A DNA stretch of 64,000 nucleotides. Origin: Thuidium tamariscinum (taxonomy: Eukaryota > Streptophyta > Bryopsida > Hypnales > Thuidiaceae). The stretch covers positions 9,860,501 to 9,924,500 of the forward strand of contig OX344758.2 of assembly GCA_947034885.2 (NCBI GenBank), read 5' to 3'. The first letter of the stretch is position 1. Each line of letters opens with the position of its first letter. The notes under the pieces are model-generated. The model was not told the origin of the DNA, ran no database searches, and saw only the letters and a program-made list of their open reading frames with translations. Positions 1 to 12,000 of this stretch are shown piece after piece. Both the position numbers and the translations under genes were made by a program.

Positions 1-1472
1 TATTTATGTTTGTTGTATATTTGTATTTAGTTGCGCAAAGATAAATTTCCCATTGAAATAGTAATTCATTTGAAGAAAAGTGTCTCATGTAATAACAATT
101 GCCATATTTGATGGTCTAGTTTAGCATTCATTAATAGAACTTATGGATTGCACAAACAAGAAAAATGGCTCATAGAAAGATCCATGTGAAAAATTAGACT
201 TTTGGTAGGTCATCTTCTAGTCACCTTGGCAGATTGTTGAAGACTATGTTTCTATTAGCCATTTCTTATCAAATAAATTAAAGTTGGCAAATGCTATCCA
301 CTAGATGCATAATGTATGTACACCAGATTCTATTTTTTCATACATTTAAGAAAATCTAAAAAATTTGGCATCTATTTTCAAAGATATTATTTGTTGGGTC
401 TAACCAATGCTTTGGTACTTGATAGGAATATGTAGGTATATTTATGTGATGAAATAAATAAATTGATTTTTGAAAAAACTATTTCAAACTTGCCATGTTA
501 GTATGATACAAAGGTAACAAAACTTAGCCTTAGAAAAATGAAAGGTAAAGGTAAAGAAGCAAAAATAAAATTGTTGAAGTAAAGAAGTGAGTTGTAGTTA
601 TAATTTGAGGATTTATAGTAGAAAGGGATTGATGCAAAGTATTAAATCATAATAAAACACATCAATATTTTTTTTTGTAGATAAGTTTTTATGGAGCAAC
701 AACCTGAAATAATTTGTTTTCAGCTTATTGAAGTACAAAATTCAAATTTAAAAATTAAAGGGAGAGAAATGTGATTGTCAAATAATTTGAAGCATTATTT
801 ACAAAATTATGATCTTATCAATGAAATTGTAGGTGTTGACCAGAAACCATACTAATTGAAGAAAACATTAATTTTTTGATTTGATATATTCATATGTTAT
901 AGCAATTTTCTTATGAACACATGTTTGAGAAAGTTATTGATGGACACCAAAGTTTATTGTGAAATGAAAATTATATATTGAAAATAATGTTTGTCTATAT
1001 TAATTAAAAATATATATAGTTTTGAAAAATGATGTAGTTTGCAAGATTCATAGTTTTAGCTCCATTTTAAAATTTGTCTTGCCTTGATACTAACTAAGCT
1101 AAGTCAATTCATTCAATAATAATAAAATGGTCAATTTTGCTTACTTTGAAGTGATTCTTGTCAATAAAAAGTTTATTCAAGCATTCTATGCCCAAAGAAG
1201 GCATCCAAATGTACTACTTTTAAAAATATGAAATGAATCGTATACATTATATGGTGATAAGAATAGTGTAGATTTGAATCATTGCACTATTGAAAAACAC
1301 ATAAAAAAGAAAGTTGAAACGTGGGATTCTTGCAACATAATTTTAACAATTCAAATGGATTCTATTTGATTCTACAATTTGGTACAAAAAATCTTTTTCC
1401 CAAAATCAAGAGTGTAGCTTTTATAAGATACTAAATTTTGGGAATATTTGAATAGCTAGTTAAAGTACATAG

Positions 1473-1511
<39 letters not shown>

Positions 1512-4500
1512 ATAATTTTTACGAGAATTTTTATTGAGCTAGAAAAAAAAATTTAGTATAGATTAGAAACATTTATAGATGAAATTGATATAATTGATGA
1601 AGGTTATGACAAACAAAAATTGAGACTTTATTCCAAGTTTAGCATTTAAAAAAGTAATATTTTCTACGTAGAAATATTTACACGCACACATTAGAAGACA
1701 TATTTTATATCAAATGACTCAAAAAAATTAATGGTTTCCTTTGTTAGGACATTTTTAAACTTAGGGCTAAGCCATTGTTAATTCTACATTCTAAAAACAT
1801 ATACAAAAATGAATTTGGAATCTACAAGGTCAATCTAATGTTACATAGTTTTTTACCCTTCAAATCTCAAGGGATCATATTTTGAAGTAAAATAAAACCT
1901 TATGAAAGTATTATTTTTGGTATTTTTGTTTTTCGATGAATATCCTTTAAAAATCTATTTTTAGTATAAAAACTCATTTTTTTTAAAACAACCTCAAAAT
2001 ATTTTTGTAGAAAATTTCATGCAAGGGCATCCATAGCAAATCTTGATTCTTTAGTATTGAAGGTTTTTAAAGATGAGCCTTTAGCCGGCACTAGAACTTG
2101 AAGATGACGCTACATTATAATTTTATTTTCAAAAAACTATAGAGTAAATTTTGAAAAGCTTTAACTCCTAAACACCCAAACAATCATTTAAGGGCCCTAT
2201 CCAATTTCACACAAATTTTTGGGGTAGAATTTTTTTCATTTTCAATTTTCATTTTAAAAGGTTGGTCCGTCTTTCAATATGTAGATTTAAAACTAAAATT
2301 GCTATGGTCAAACAAAAACTATAAGAGAAAAAGCACAAAGTGTTTATAATTTGTCTAGTGTTGGAAAAACTTACTATTTGAAAAATGTTTGTCTTATCAT
2401 TATTAGATCTTATGCATTTTTTACAAAGCCATAGAAACTATAATTCTTGACCAATTAATAAAAATTCAAGCAAAAGATAGAAATCATAATCTTGGTGAAT
2501 TTTTGAAGTTATATCTTCAAAATTCATTTGAAACGAATCTATTAAAAAAAAATTAATTTTGACCGTGTAGACACTTTCTACTTTTTGTCCTTTACATTTT
2601 TTGTTTTGATACAAACTACAACTAAGTTATAGAACTTATATTTTATAGCACATTTGTATTTTGTTCCAAACCCTTGGGCATTTAGGGGGTAAATCAACGA
2701 TGGTTATTTAAGTTATGTCTATTAACCTAGTATTTTTTTCATAACCTCAATTTTTGATTTGATATGTAAGATGAAGATCCAAAGACTTTAAACTAGTTTC
2801 ATAGTTTTAACACCCTTTTCATAAAACATTGTCTAAATCTTCAATCTATAAGTGGTATCGTTGGATTTTCTTTTTTATGTCATCCATACCAAGCTTGGTT
2901 TGAACATGTATGGTTACAATTAAAAGATTGATAAAACTTATTGAAACTTAAACTTTTTTTAAACATTTGAGCAAACTCCAAGAAGCATAGAAAAGGCCAA
3001 TTGGAATTCAAAACACACTTGATTGTAGACATGGACTTTTTTTGGTCCAAAAACCCTATTTTTATTTTTACATTGCTAAGTTTTTCATTTATATATTTAA
3101 ATGTAGTGTCCATATATTGAGATATTCAAAATCAACCTTTTTTTTAAGTGTCTCTTGAAAGACCTCTAATTGTTAAATATTGTTCAAATTAAAAATCAAA
3201 TACCAAAATCATTCTAAGAATTTTTTAGAAATCAATAAAATATTGAATTTTGAGATTTAAGTATTACTTCATATGGATAATAAAATTATTCAAACCATCA
3301 TTTTGATGATTTTACATCTTGTTAGAATTTTCAGGATGCATCTTTTGTAAAAATTAAGACAAAGTTTGAAAAGAAAGTGAATATAATTGAAACCACATGC
3401 CCTTGAACCTAATTTGGGTATGATGAATTTTCCTATTCTAATTTTGACTATAAAATGAAATTTTGTATAAATGCTGATAACCAAATATTTTTCTATACAT
3501 AGGTTGTGTATATAATATCATCATTTATTATTTACAATTGACCATTATTTTTGAAAAATATAATGTAGTAATTTAGATATTTTGTCACAACTTTATCGAA
3601 ATTTTGTCTTCTTTACCATCAAAGTTGAAAACAATTATCATTTTTATTCACAAAGGTCACTAAAACCTAGAGTGATATGATTTAAACTTACATGTATCAT
3701 GCCCATGTTTGTAAGAGTTAAAAATCTAAAAGATTTAATAAAATAATGTACCTAATATGCTTATGTACTTTGAATTCAAAAAAACAAATATTAAGACCAT
3801 GTTTTGGCAAGTGGCATTGTAATTTTCATAAGCAATACTCACAACAACAAAAAACAAGAAACTAAAGCACCAAAGTTATTCAATTGTATTTCTTATTTAC
3901 AATGGCAAAAATGTGTAATTTAACAACACAAGATTGTAAGTAAGTTACCAAGTGAAAGTCAATTCATTGTCATTGTGTTATTTATTTACAATATTTATCA
4001 TAATTACAAGCATAATAATACTTTGGAAATTTTAATGTGAAGGTAACATTATTAAAATGACCAAAGAATATTGCATTACTGGTTAAGGAAACAAGCTTTT
4101 AAAACAAACAATAATCTATTCTAAACCTTTTGAAATTATTTAAAAATATATAATTAAATTATGACTTTTTGATAAATGCATTTAGCTTTGCCATTCTATA
4201 AGTGTGTCATTCAACACTTGGGACTATACTTAATGTGCTCTCAATAATAATCATGGAATTTGTGAAGTAGACAAAATATTCAAGGTAGATTGTCAAATCT
4301 TCTAACCTATAATTCACCTCACATTCACCTACCCAAACTCTACAGATGAAGTGACCACTGTTCCCCTTGTTGGCCGTGCTCTATAGGCCAATTTTTGGAG
4401 AGATCAGTGATGGTTAGTCAAAATTTGATAAATTTGGCAAATTTTTGTCCAAAAAGGGATCCCTAGATTTTATTATGACGTTGGGTACTATTGAAACTAC

Positions 4501-5438
4501 AATAAACAGTCTGTTTCAAAATTTCAAAATTTCAAGTAGACAATCAATTAGCAAAAGAAAGTAGAAAATATGATTTGTGAAGTAGTTGATTTAGGTTTGT
4601 GAATGTTTTTATTTTATTTGTAAAACCAATGGCAAGTCATTTACCAAATATTCAAAGAAGCACACTTTAGATATAAATGAAGTTTTGAAGACTCTTTTTT
4701 CATGCCTTTGAATGCTTAAGGAGTTTCCTTGAACAATCTCTTTGTAACTAAACAATTAGTATTTTAGGTAGATAATCCATTATAAATGAGAAAGAGGTTT
4801 GAGATGATTTTTTCATAGTCAAAAGATCTCTCAAACCCCATCTTTTTTCACCTAAATTAGTTGCATGTCACCTTTCAAATATGTAGAAAAAACACATTCT
4901 AAACAAGAGTGATTTAATTGAAGTTTGTTGTAGAGTTTTCTCAAAGTTTACAAATTTATGCTTTAATATTTGAGTTATTTATAAATTCCCCCCCTTTGGG
5001 CATGACTTTTTTTGAAGTTGAGAAGACAACTATAGTTGAAGCGTCAAACTTTTTTGCAAGATACTTATGTCACGTGACTTCAAAAGTGGGGACCAAACTT
5101 TTTTAGGCACCATTTTGATGGAAAAATAAGTTTCATACCCACTTTTATTTCGACTTTTTTTAACTCAACTGGCTTTTTCACAAAACTCATGGATTTAAAC
5201 CCCAGTTTAGTGTGCTTTACAAATAACTCAATTGTTTAAAGCCTTTCAAACACTCCACTTAGGAATTGTAGAATTTCACATAGATTACATATGGACTACT
5301 TCATATTTACATTATTAAGAACAATTCACTTACTTATTAAGGTTTGAATTTAAAATCCCAAAACATTAGAAAGTCCATCCATTCTTTTGCAAGTTTGATA
5401 TGCAAAGTTTAATTTGGAGTAGGCAAATGCCAAAATTA
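1..5438. other. AT-rich intergenic spacer, no gene seen
   Basis: Very AT-rich sequence with many poly-A and poly-T runs and stops in all frames. The few open frames (for example 2880-3113 and 3290-3484 on the minus strand) are short, have biased composition and resemble no protein family I know. Apart from the AT microsatellite at 1475-1509 I see no tRNA, rRNA or recognisable transposase here. Confidence 0.7.
1475..1509. repeat. (AT)n microsatellite
   Basis: Uninterrupted alternating AT for 35 bases. It is a simple sequence repeat in AT-rich spacer and probably length-polymorphic. Confidence 0.95.
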
Positions 5439-5440
5439 TA

Positions 5441-5836
5441 CTACCTTTGTCTAACAAAAAGCTTCCTAATTAGGATGATTTACAGTCTTTTGCAGTAGGG
5501 TGTTTCTATGCATTTCTTGTGAAGTGCCAAAGTAGCAATATTTCATTTTATTGTAGAGCTCCAAATCTCAACATTCATCCATATATTGGATAGAAAATAT
5601 CATATTAGCACATAATACATATCTATCACTCTATTTTCATCCATTATTTGGTAATTTCATCTACCATTTTAAATTTTTTTGAAGTTTATTGGCTATTTCA
5701 TCCAAAATTTTACTATTTTTTTCCTATAGGCTTGGTGCCAAGCCCAAAAAATTGGTGCAATTCTGCACCAAATCGCCACAACAAAAACATTGCTTTGCAA
5801 AAATAATTCAGAAAGCTTTTAGTGGGACAAAGGGAG
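5441..5836. mobile_element. Stowaway-like (Tc1/mariner-type) MITE
   Basis: The left end reads CTACCTTTGTCTAAC and the right end, read inward on the other strand, CTCCCTTTGTCCCAC. Similarity between the two ends continues for about 30 bases with a shared AAAAGCTT block. TA dinucleotides flank both sides (5439-5440 and 5837-5838), as expected for a mariner-type target duplication. The CTCCCT-type start is the Stowaway hallmark. No transposase is encoded. Two small hairpins lie inside (5729-5771). The family assignment is inference. Confidence 0.65.
5729..5771. repeat. two adjacent small hairpins inside the MITE
   Basis: The palindrome GGCTTGG-TG-CCAAGCC (5729-5744) is followed by TTGGTGCA-ATTC-TGCACCAA (5752-5771). 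Both stems are perfect. They probably belong to the internal structure of the surrounding MITE. Confidence 0.7.
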
Positions 5837-5943
5837 TATTTTGTATCTTGGATTCGGAAGGATCAAGGTTATGTCACGCCATTCGCAAGATGACACTTGA
5901 CACCAACCTTTTTTTTTCCGGCACCGTGTAGCCAGAGATTACA

Positions 5944-6162
5944 CCATTTCAAAATAAATGTCTTTTTTTCGATAGACAAAAGTAATATTTTTTCGCCATA
6001 AATTTTCTAATTCTCTTTAAAATTTGGATGAAAAAGCATATGAATATGACCAAAAAGTGTTTTTAAGTCCAAAAGATGGATGAATGTAAAAACACAATGC
6101 TTCACCAAATTTGAAGTGATCGCCATCTTATCACTTTCTCAAAAAGTACAGAAAAAGGGCTG
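5944..6162. repeat. dispersed repeat, copy upstream of AGO1
   Basis: About 220 bp that recur in inverted orientation at 17034-17255, on the other side of AGO1. Shared blocks include CCATTTCAAAATAAATGTC at one end, GATCGCCATCTT, and AAAAAGGGCTG at the other end. The copies have diverged, so this is an old repeat, probably a transposon piece of unknown class. Confidence 0.7.
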
Positions 6163-6479
6163 CTTGACACTTTTCTAATACAAAAATGACTTAATTTACG
6201 CCAAATCTGATCTTCACATCGGTAATTCCATTTCCACCAAATTTTCTCCCCAACAACGAAATTCTTTGATCTTTCCATTTGAAGAAGTTAGATTTTGAAA
6301 TTAATGGCAGTTTATAGTGGTCCTCTTGTTCCTATAATTTCTTATTATTATACATTCTCGCGGAGTTAGTGAGGAGTTCAGAGAAATGATTAGAATTCCC
6401 ATGTGATAACTGTGGAAAAGCATTGAATTCCGATCTCATTAGTTGCAGAATCCAATTAAAAGCCCCAAATCGAAGCCAG

Positions 6480-9086
6480 TGCTGCCGATTCAATTGAGTG
6501 ACTGAGCAGCTACACGGCGCCTTTCACATGCCCTCCCCTCCCCTTGGCTGCCCACTGGGGCCACTGGCTTCAGCGGGCCGGGTCCCCCTTCCCTCCCCTC
6601 CCCCCCCATTTAAGGGGCCCCTCAACCGCCAAACTTAGTAAGCCATTTCCAGAAAACGGCCTATTCCGTCCAAATTTCAGGGCCCCAAGCGTCCCCCACT
6701 CATCCACCAACAAGTAAGACCCAGATCCCCCATCCAAAATTAGTCAAAAAAGAACAAAAGTAAATCTAATATTAAAACCCCCCTTACTAAAATTACCCAC
6801 ACAAGCCCAACGAACAACTCCGAATTACCCCACCCCGTCGGAGGTAACTCAGGTAAGTGAAGATTTTACCCCCCGCCAGATTTCACCCAGGGGGACGGAG
6901 ATCGAATCCCAGCCGCCATGGACGGATGGATGGATGGATGCATGGTATGGGGATGGGGATGGGGATGCATCCCGTGCATATTATGAGCTGCGGCTGTCTT
7001 TGGGCTTAAAGCCCAGATGCTTCCAGGGTCCCAGCCTTCTGGTTTTGGCTGGCTTGGCAAGTCTGTAACTTACTAGTAAGCGAGACAGACTAGTCAGGGC
7101 TATTTGATTTTGCGTCGCTAGTAAGTTAACAGTAGTTTTCCCGGCTCAGTTTGCTTGCCTGCCTGCCTGTATTTTGTCTGCCTGCAATGGTGCTCTGGAT
7201 GTGAGTCAAGTCTCGCACTCTGCATCTCTTTCTCTTTCTCTCTTCCGGAGCCACTCGCCCGCTCGGCTGCAGCTCTCATTGCGAGTAAGGAAGCAGGTAG
7301 GGTCTCATTGTGTGTTCGATCACGCTAAGTTGCTGTTTGCTTCGCCTTCGCGCCTCTTGTTGTCGTTGCCGCACTGGTTCGTCGAGGCTGTGGAGTTTTT
7401 CTTCGCCGCGTCCGAGTTCGGCGGCCGATTTAGGGTATGGTGGTGGTGTCCCGCAGTGGTGTGCTCGTGGTTGGAGTTTGAGATACGACTCCGCAGTGGC
7501 GTGATTTGGAAGAGGAGTTGTTGGCAGGGGACGGCGGGGTCCTTTGTAGGGCACAGCCGTAGGTGGCTTTTTCACGGGGTCGTTGTCGTCTTGGTCTCGT
7601 CGTACCAGTACTGATGTGGCCGTAGTGGTTTTGGCGCTGTTGTTGTGATGGTGGTGCGGCGGGGTGTCAGGCTACCTGTTGTGTGCCAGGGTTTGGGAGG
7701 GGAGGGGAGAGGAGCTTGTGGCTGTACTTTCTTGTTTGTGTCGTCGGTGGTTTGAGTGGCGTCCGGCGGGGGTTTCCTCTCCTTGCTGTCATGCGGGGTT
7801 TGGGAGGCGCGGAGTTGGAAAGTAGCTTTGTAGTTCTTGTGCTGTGATGCAAGTGCGCGTGGTTGTGGTTCGGGTTCCTTGAGAGGGTGAGATTATCGAG
7901 GTGTCTGGTTCTTGTGCACCTAGAGTGAACTACCTGATGTTAAGTACTTCTACGTGTGGCGCTTAGGGTTTGAGAGCTCAATGGATGTTTAAGATCGTCC
8001 TTGGGCCTATTGAGGTACCTTGCGATTTACTTGTTGAGGGCCATTAGTCGCTCCAGACCACAATGCCTGTCTGCTGTGAGTTTAGAGTTCGGGAGTTTTC
8101 AGCGGTGAACTGATGTGCAATAAATCGGTGTACTAAACAGGTGCGGGTATGAGTCTTCTCGTTAGAGCTTCGAATTGACTTTTATATGAGGTTTTAGCGA
8201 CAGAATTTTTATTGCATGTATGCAGTAGTCCGGAATTCGTAGAAGAGTTGTTTCTAAATGTCTGTCGTCGTAGAACGCTGGTGGAGCCTCAGTCGTCGCT
8301 AATTGGCACTGGTAAAAGTCGATGCTGCGGAATCGCGTTTCATGGCAACATGCCGACGCCACGGCATTGGAGGTTGCTCCTGCCCTGTGGTGGTTTTTGT
8401 TTGAGCTTACGGTAGATGCCTTCAAAACTTTCATCATGGAAAGCTGATGGCTGTATTCAGACGATACAATGAGCGCCAACTGGTCTGCGGCTACTGTAGA
8501 TTGTCAGATTGCCACACGAATTCTCGACTATGGATGGAGCTCCTACGTGAGTTGTAATGCGGGATATGAAAGTCGTCAGAAACGCCATTTGTGGGTTTCA
8601 AATTAAGGGAACTTAATCGCATGTGCTAATTTATGATTACACGTATAATATCTGTACCCATGATTATGTTATTTCATCTGTGCTCTTGTTTGGGCGGATT
8701 GTGCATCAGGCTACTCGAGACATAGTTTACTTGTCTTGAGTGCGTGTTGTTCAATACTCTTTTACGACGCGTGATTTCTCAATCTATCATGCGTCCGTGT
8801 GAAAGGGTATGAAATGTCTTGATTCACATATCAATTATCATGTGATTCTTGATCGAAATGAGCTGTGATCCACAGGTTGGTCGAAGAACGTATTGCGAAT
8901 CTTTCAGTTGGATGCTCAGAGTGTTTCCTCAATTGCCAGTCAGGTCCTGAACTGTTTAATTACTTTAAAGGCTATGTTAATTGACTGCGTATTGATGAAA
9001 TAGGTAACTGTAATTCGTCTAGGAGATCGAGAAGTGGAGCTGGCGGTCATCAGCGGCCAGGCCTTTGTATCATTTACTCGTAAACC
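6480..9086 (+). promoter_or_regulatory. AGO1 promoter and long 5' leader region
   Basis: Base composition changes sharply near 6500, from AT-rich spacer to C-rich and then mixed GC-rich sequence leading into the AGO1 start. The region holds C-runs (6531-6610), GGAT/GGGGAT repeats (6924-6966), a GCCT repeat (about 7155-7170) and a pyrimidine-rich CTCTTTCTCTTT tract (about 7226-7245), all common around plant promoters and transcription starts. Open frames here (7174-7614, 8212-8415) look like no known protein. The nearly 2 kb before the AGO1 ATG probably includes an untranslated first exon and a leader intron; a plausible acceptor is the CTAG near 9030. The transcription start cannot be fixed from sequence alone. 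Confidence 0.5.
6924..6966. repeat. GGAT and GGGGAT simple repeats with G-quadruplex potential
   Basis: About four GGAT units (6924-6940) are followed by three GGGGAT units (6949-6966). Three runs of four G plus a nearby GG could form a G-quadruplex in single-stranded DNA, or in RNA if transcribed. Confidence 0.8.
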
Positions 9087-12000
9087 ATGCCACGGAGACG
9101 GAAAACACCGCGGGAGCTCGAGGAGAGCGCCCGGGCTGAGGCGCTAGCTGAGGCACAAGCAGGGGTGGCAGGGCCTTCAACTCGTGCACCTGCACCTGCC
9201 TCCAGTTCGGCTTCAGCCCCAGCCCCAGCGGTTAATGTGCCATCAGCCGCCCAGCATGGTTCTCAGCATGTTGGTGCGCATAGCCACGGACAAATCCACC
9301 CTCAGCACGTTGGAGGGGGAGCACATGGCCATGGTCAGGTTCACCCTCAGCATGTTGGAGGGGGAGGTCAAGGCTATATTCACCCTCAGCAGTTTGGAGG
9401 GGGAGGGCAGCCTCATGGCCCTGTTCACCCTCAGCATGGAGGGGTTGTTCAAGGTCCGCCCTATTCTCAGGGTCAAGGTCGCGATGAAGGGAGTAGTAGT
9501 GCACCTCGTGGCCCACCAAGGGGAGTCGGTGCTGGCGAGCGGGGATCAGGTAGAAGGGGTGGTAGAGGCCGCTACAATCAAGGTCCACCACATAGTGCTC
9601 CTCTTTACAACGCTCCCGGTTCTTTCAATCCTCCTGAACAATACAGGGGTCAAGGGGGTCCAGAGTATCATGAAATGCAACCTCAGGGCTACGGACCGCC
9701 ACCGCCAATGTATGGAAGGCCCGTGAGACCTTCTCAGCCAGCAATGCCTCCCAGTGCAAGGCCTTTACAACCAGTAGGACGGGGTCCCCCATATCCTGGC
9801 CCTTCGTATGGACCTGGAGGAGGTCCTCCTGTGCAAGTTCCTGCGCCCTCTGCAAGCTATGGCCCTGGTGTCAGTGGTGTAGTTGAGCAGTTTGGAACAA
9901 TGGTTGTGAGTGGTCCGGGTCCTCGTTCCAATGTCCAACCCATCCCGGATCCTCCTGTACCTAGATATGAACAACCGGCCACCCCTCCTCCGCTTTCTAG
10001 CAAAGGAGTGAGGTTTCCATTGCGTCCAGGTCAAGGAAGGACTGGTCAGCGTTGTATAGTGAAAGCTAATCATTTCTTCGCTGAGCTGCCTGACAAAGAT
10101 CTTCACCAATATGATGTAAGTTACTTTGTTTCGTGACTTTCGTGATAGCTTCTGCGAATGTTTTATATCTCTTTATGCTCATTGCAGCACGTACATGTAC
10201 CATCACAAGGTTCGACATGCCTCTAGGTAGCCTTTTTGTTCTCTTCTGGATATATCCGGGTAGTTCTTGAAAGTCGACATGTTATGTGCAGGTTGCCATC
10301 ACTCCAGAGGTGACATCGAGAGGGATTAACAGGGCTGTTATGGAGCAGCTTGTCAAGCTTTACAGGGAGTCTCACCTGGGTACCAGGTTGCCAGCCTATG
10401 ATGGCAGAAAGAGTCTATACACCGCTGGCCCGCTCCCATTTCAGAGCAAGGAGTTCCAAATTAGCCTTTTAGATGAGGATGATGGAACCACACGGCCCCG
10501 GTATGACCTGTTTCTGAGAGAATTTATGTGTTTCTCAACAATGTGGCAATATCCTTGCGGACACTTTCATCCAATTTGACACAGTTGTGCTTAGTACTGC
10601 CTTCCCACTGAAAGCTCATCAGATTTCTAAGTTAAGTTGACTTTTGTCTGCAGGAGGGAAAGACCCTTCAAGGTGGTAATTAAATTTGCTGCCCGAGCAG
10701 ATTTGCACCATCTTGGACAGTTTCTTGCTGGACGTCAAGCTGACGCTCCTCAGGAAGCCCTTCAGGTCCTGGACATCGTACTAAGGGAGCTTCCTACCCA
10801 CCGGTAAGTGCTTGGTGCGTAGTTGCATTGTGGGATGCGAATATGAATATGTTGCATTTGCCGCTTTAAGTCGACCAGGAGTAAGTTGGAAGTGCGATTG
10901 ACATCATGTAGGACTTTGGTATTTACAGGTATTCTCCCGTGGGACGCTCCTTCTATTCTCCCAATCTGGGCACGCGACAGCCGTTAGGTGATGGTCTAGA
11001 AAGCTGGCGGGGCTTCTATCAAAGTATACGACCAACCCAGATGGGCCTTTCCCTAAACATTGGTAGGCGCTCTTCTCTCTGCATTCAAGTTTTTTTTCTT
11101 TTTAGATGCACGGTAGGCTCTGTTGTCTAGTGCTTGTCCTCTACTGTGAACTAGTATCTATGAATGCCATGTTTTTAGGACTAATTTTAATCCTCTGGTC
11201 GTGGTGCAGACATGTCTTCCACAGCGTTCATCGAACCCAAGACTGTGATGGAGTTTATAAGGGACCTCCTTAACAAGGAGTTAACCCGTAGTCTAACTGA
11301 TGCCGATCGCATGAAGGTGCGTGTTCTCGCCATTCTGATCGCATTAAGTGTCATCCGAACGTGATACCTTCATTCGGATTTTGTAACCCAATTTCTTCTC
11401 TTGATCCTTTTTTAATTGAATATGTCTCTGGAGTAAATTTTGAAAGGGACTTTGTGTCGTACAGATCAAGAAAGCTCTCCGAGGAGTCAAGGTAGAAGTG
11501 ACTCACCGGGGAAGCATGCGACGCAAGTATCGCATATCTGGACTGACTAATCAAGCTACCAACGAATTGGAGTGAGTATCTGTCATTTGAGCATTGATAT
11601 TAATCCGGATCAGTGCGGATCAGCTCAAGTAGAGGATATTAACTGTGCTTGTGCTGTTGTTTCCTCAGATTCCCAGTTGACGAGAATGGGACTCTAAAGT
11701 CGGTGACAGAATACTTCCGGGAAACGTACAATTATGTAATCCGTCATCCCGCCTTACCTTGCCTTCAGGTGGGCAACTCCCAGCGTCCCAATTATCTCCC
11801 AATGGAAGTGTGTAAGATTGTTGAGGGTCAGCGGTACTCGAAAAGGCTTAACGAGCGCCAAATCACGGCACTTCTGAAAGTTACCTGTCAGCGACCCAGA
11901 GATAGGGAAAGAGATATCATGCAGGTTCGTACTACAATCCTCGACCGAACTTCAATATCTTTTTAATTGTTTAATTTCAATCTATGGTTTTCGGTAAGAA

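Noticed and set aside
7174-7614. 146-codon open frame upstream of AGO1 (and its reverse-strand partner)
   Set aside because: Composition follows the local GC/CT bias, there is no resemblance to known proteins, and both strands are open over the same stretch. Treated as AGO1 promoter or leader.
9184-9855. Several overlapping open frames within AGO1 exon 1, both strands
   Set aside because: They are shadows of the repetitive Gly/Pro/His-coding sequence; only the frame starting at 9087 continues into the conserved ArgoN domain.
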